Origin: Paraescarpia echinospica
Taxonomy: Eukaryota; Annelida; Polychaeta; Sabellida; Siboglinidae
DNA: 64,000 bases
Assembly: GCA_020002185.1 (NCBI GenBank)
Contig: CM034544.1
Location: 29,212,653 to 29,276,652 of the forward strand
Reading direction: 5' to 3'
Position numbers and translations under genes: made by a program. Each line of letters starts with the position of its first letter. Within the stretch, counting starts at the first letter, position 1. The notes below the pieces were generated by a model that saw only the letters and a list, made by a program, of their open reading frames with translations, ran no database searches and was not told the DNA's origin. Of this stretch, positions 59,990-64,000 are shown in pieces.

Positions 59990-60532
<543 letters not shown>

Positions 60533-60917
60533 TAAGGGCAGCAACAACGGAAGCTGCAAATTTGCAAGAATAAAAGGGACTGTGAATAAATGGTGCCAAA
60601 AAAAGCGTAAGTCGACAGCTGAAATTGGGCGATTGCAAGAAGGTTGAAATTTAGATAGATAGCAGTGGAGTGAAATATCAACAAGACCAGTCCAATTGTA
60701 CATCATATGAACATTACCTGGACACAGAAGGAAGATCACAAACGTCACGTGATGTTCTCGCCCCCAAAAACCGTGACGCTAAGTGCACAGACGAATACAA
60801 AGCACACTCACTCACACATTCGTTCGTTCGTCTTTAATGTGGATTCGTTATTATTTTAGTTTGATATACCAACTGATCCTTTTTTCTTGGTTTTATTGGC
60901 GGTAACGAGACAGTCAT

Positions 60918-61560
60918 ATGAACGAAGTAGGACACAACATATCTAGAACCACTGGAATTTTAATTAAACTAACGGTTCATTTTTTTACCACAGAATATTC
61001 TAAGGATAATGTAAAATCTTCCAATACTACCTTATATAAATTATGGTATATTGGCTTTGGGTTATCAAACACAGCACATATTTATACTTCAGAAAACAAG
61101 CAGTTAGAATAATCAGGTTAAGTAAATATAATGCACGCACTGATCCTATTTATAAAGAACTTAAATTAGTAAAGGTCAATGATATCTACAAGCTACAAGA
61201 ACTTAACTTTTTTTCATAAATTAATAAATAAACAACTACCAGAATACTTGTATAGTATACCTTAATCTAACACTTTTGACACACGAGACAAAAGTCGCCT
61301 GTTTGTGTTAAGAAATAATCATGTTTTCGCAAACAAATGTATTAGATACAGCATGATTAGAACTGTTAACAATACTCAAAATAATAATACTGACAAAGTC
61401 CATACTCAAAGTCTATATAGTTTCTCCAGTTACATTAAACAATATCGTTTTGTAGTTCTTGGTAATTATTAATTCAACTGTACCAAACATAATTGTTACA
61501 TTCGCCGAAATCAGGCAAAAATACGTGTATAGCTATTTATTTATTTGTGCAATTAATATA
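60918..61560 (+). mobile_element. LINE C-terminal fragment
   Basis: Broken frames read NEVGHNISRTTGILIKL, LYKLWYIGFG, then KQAVRIIRLSKYNARTDPIY, ELKLVKVNDIYKLQELNFF, LPEYLYSIP, RYSMIRTVNN and SLYSFSSYIKQY. This is the post-RT region of a LINE of a type different from the L2-like copies. Many stops and frameshifts; no RT domain is left. Confidence 0.7.
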
Positions 61561-61814
61561 CACATTTATATTGTGTATATTAGTATGTACGTATAAATCA
61601 ATATAATAATTATAATTTTACTATTATTATTACTATTATTTGTATTCTTAATTTTTAATATATTGTTATTTTCAAGTGTTTAACTAAAAAAAAAATGGCT
61701 CTCACGTTAGCGACATACTTTGTCTTAATGGGAGTCTCCGTGACCATTTATTTTCACTTATATATTGATTTTATTAAATTTATTCGGTCAAAATAAATTA
61801 GTATGATGCTGAAT

Positions 61815-62000
61815 TAGTCGTCCCAATACTTTCTTCGTGGTGAATCAACAGTTATCCTTAGTGCAATTTTTTGGAACAGCCATTGAGACAGGATACGGCA
61901 ACATGACCGTCGTGTCTAGGGAAACGCTTTGGATAATACATCAGACTTTTTGTTTGAAATTCTATCAGAAATCTGCCACCACAACCAAACCGCTACCACC
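61815..62000 (+). repeat. GATAATAT family copy
   Basis: TTCTTCGTGGTGAATCAACAG, then GTCTAGGGAAACGCTTTGGA, then TTTGAAATTCTATCAGAAAT. Diverged copy of the blocks at 57960-58090 and 58840-58990. Confidence 0.7.
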
Positions 62001-62134
62001 ACAAACAAAAATGTACTGTGTTTGTTCGTAATCACACTAGGGTCCATTATTCTATTTCAATTTTCCGTAGCCTCCCATGTCTTCATGTTTGTTATAATAG
62101 AAAGTAACTGCCAATCCCCCGCTCTACGCCAACA

Positions 62135-64000
62135 TTGAAATTAGCAATAATTGTATTACTAGCAAGAGGTGTAAGTCTCAATCCTGGGCCAGCTGTTAGA
62201 CGAAACATTCGGATGGCCACTACAAACGTTCGATCTGTACGAGATAAGACAGTCTCAGTTACAGCTAGAATGTTTATTTTCTTTGAAATTAATAAATCAC
62301 AAAGTAAGGCTGTCTTATCTCGTACAGATCGAACGATTGTAGTGGCCATCCGAATGTGGCTTAGACCACATGATACACCTGCATGCATTACTTACGTTTC
62401 CCCTTCTGGTTACACCTTTCACCATCGACCATGTTTAATCAGCTGTGGAGGTGGTGTTGACTTTCTTATATTATAGCAGTTCAAAGTTAAATTACATTGT
62501 AACCCTGAATACTCCAGGTTTGAGTCCATCTGAAATTTCAGATTCTTCTTTCTCCGCATACTTTTTTTGTATCTATCGCACTCCAGGACATCCAGAAAAT
62601 TTCATTGAAGACTTTCAGGATATGTTGGCAAATCTGGCAGTTACTCATTCAGAATTTTACAATCTTTGTGATTTTAATCTACATTTGGATACACCTTCTG
62701 CCTCCTGCAACTATAACTACGCTTAATGATATTCTGGCATCATTTGATTTGAAACAACATGGTACCTTTTCGACACATATACATGGCCACTGGCTTTACC
62801 TCTTGATAACCCGTTCAACTTTTAATACTATCCAAGCACCTACTGTTTCAGATGGGTTATCAGACCACCATACTGTCATTGCTAATGTTAACCTTTCTAT
62901 AACCCCATTAGAGTCGAAACATAATATGTCTTACAGAGCCATTCATAGGATTGACATTACAGCTTTAATGACTGATATCCTTATATCTGACCTTATCACA
63001 GATAAAAAAAAACATCTACCTGACTCATATAAACAGTACTGTCAAGAATTCAATGCATTACTTAACAAACATGCACCTATAAAATCCAAATGTGTGTCAG
63101 AAAGGCCACCGGCTCCATTGATGACTTCCGAAATTATACTATCTAAAAGGCGTCGTCGTTATTTAGAGCGTGTATGGCGCAAATCGCGCTCGCCTTTAGA
63201 TAGGTCGCGTTATTCCAAGCAATGTCACCTCTGTAACAGACAAATGGCAAAAGTTAAATCAGATTATTATACAAATGTGGTCATAAATACGACTGATAAC
63301 CCGCGTCAGTTATGGAACTGCATCAATAACATTCTACACAGACGGCCTACTCCATCGCTACCTGATCATGTGTCAATTAAGTCTCTATGTGATTCGTTCT
63401 CTAATCACTTTAAGAATAAAATCAATATTATTCGTTCTGCTTTCCCACGTCATAATTTAAGTAATGTCAGTGTGGACTTTCCACAAGTAAATTCTCAACT
63501 TGTATCATTTGAACCTGCAACTGTTGATGAAGTTAGGAAAATAATTATGTCCTCCCCAAATAAATCTTGTGCACTTGATCCATTTCCAACAATACTGCTA
63601 AAAGCATGTCTCGATACACTAATCGGACCTATAACAAATATTAAAAATGCATCACTTTGTCTTGGATGTTTTCCTGATTATTTCTAATACGCCCATGTCA
63701 TACCACTTCTTAAGAAGTCATCTCTGGCTAAACAAGACCTAAACAGTTATAGACCTATTTCTAACCTCAGCTTTATTTCCAGAATACTAGAAAAGGTTGT
63801 AGCAAGTCGTCTAAGGTCTCACATTACCACAAGTGTATTAAACAATGTGTCACAATCGGCATATAGACACTTTCATTCAGCAGACACTTTCATTTAAAGG
63901 TTCATAATGACATTAACTTGAACAGTAATAATGGTAAAGTGACTGCACTTACCTTACTAGATCTCTCTTAACACGATCGATCACAACATTCTCATTAAAC
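62135..64000 (+). mobile_element. L2-like LINE, 5' and central part, runs off the window
   Basis: The endonuclease starts with ARGVSLNPGP, IRMATTNVRSVRDKT, then (after an inverted patch, 62205-62357) WLRPHDTPACITYVSPSGYTF and FSAYFFCIYRTPGHPENF. The catalytic GDFNxH box reads CDFNLHLD, so its Gly is changed. GLSDHHTVIANVN gives the SDH motif. From 62735 one frame is open to 63687: linker with SKRRRRYLERVWRK and QLWNCINNI, then RT start NKSCALDPFPTILLKAC. A stop at 63687 is followed in other frames by VIPLLKKSS, NSYRPISNLSFISRILEKV and LLDLS. It is decayed but long. The catalytic YADD region lies beyond the window. Confidence 0.88.
62205..62357. repeat. 48-bp inverted repeat with inverted middle, inside the LINE
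   Basis: 62205-62252 (ACATTCGGATGGCCACTAC...) and 62310-62357 are inverted repeats with one mismatch in 48. The 57 bp between them also read correctly only on the minus strand (LLCDLLISKKINILAVTE), whereas the flanks read on the plus strand. So about 105 bp of the endonuclease coding region has been flipped, with one arm duplicated. Confidence 0.9.

Noticed and set aside
62092..62388. 98-codon minus-strand frame that looks like a second LINE start
   Set aside because: It is the inverted patch of the plus-strand LINE, explained by the local inversion at 62205-62357.

Overview
This looks like nuclear DNA of an invertebrate metazoan. It is AT-rich, very dense in microsatellites, and holds many broken transposons of animal type: CR1/L2-like LINEs, a Ngaro/DIRS-like tyrosine-recombinase element, hAT, a Tc1-like element and a candidate solo LTR. 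The few host exons have canonical splice sites. No operons, rRNA genes, tRNA genes or CRISPR array were seen. The phylum cannot be fixed by eye; the repeat mix would fit a mollusc, lancelet, hemichordate or similar animal.

The main structure is a direct duplication of about 10 kb of ancestral DNA. Copy A runs from about 1860 to 19641 and copy B from about 27655 to 39249. The two align block by block, so each is a reference for the other. Copy A has gained a Ngaro-like element (7295-14051) and a 3.0-kb element with short inverted termini and unusual internal satellite (14509-17511). Copy B has gained an LTR (27720-30129) with an exact AATAT target duplication and a LINE nested inside. Both copies carry the same short hAT element, so that insertion came first. 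A third partial relative lies at 53307-54470 and matches the first 475 bases of the window.

The duplication carries the last two exons of a minus-strand gene whose product ends in a fucolectin-like tail. Copy B (36015-37273) is open with matching splice phases. Copy A is dead: a 13-bp deletion, a lost splice acceptor, and about 9.8 kb of insertions in the intron.

Between the copies (19642-25315) are a CR1-like LINE on the minus strand, a second LINE inserted in it with a 10-bp target duplication, and a Tc1-like element with one amber stop in its transposase. Downstream of copy B, a minus-strand gene (five exons visible, 47873 to 41118) encodes YWTD/LDL-receptor-type beta-propeller blades, with a broken LINE in one intron. 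The right third holds microsatellites, minisatellites, tandem duplications, an AT-rich foldback palindrome and LINE remnants. It ends in an L2-like LINE (62135-64000, running off the window) that contains a small local inversion.
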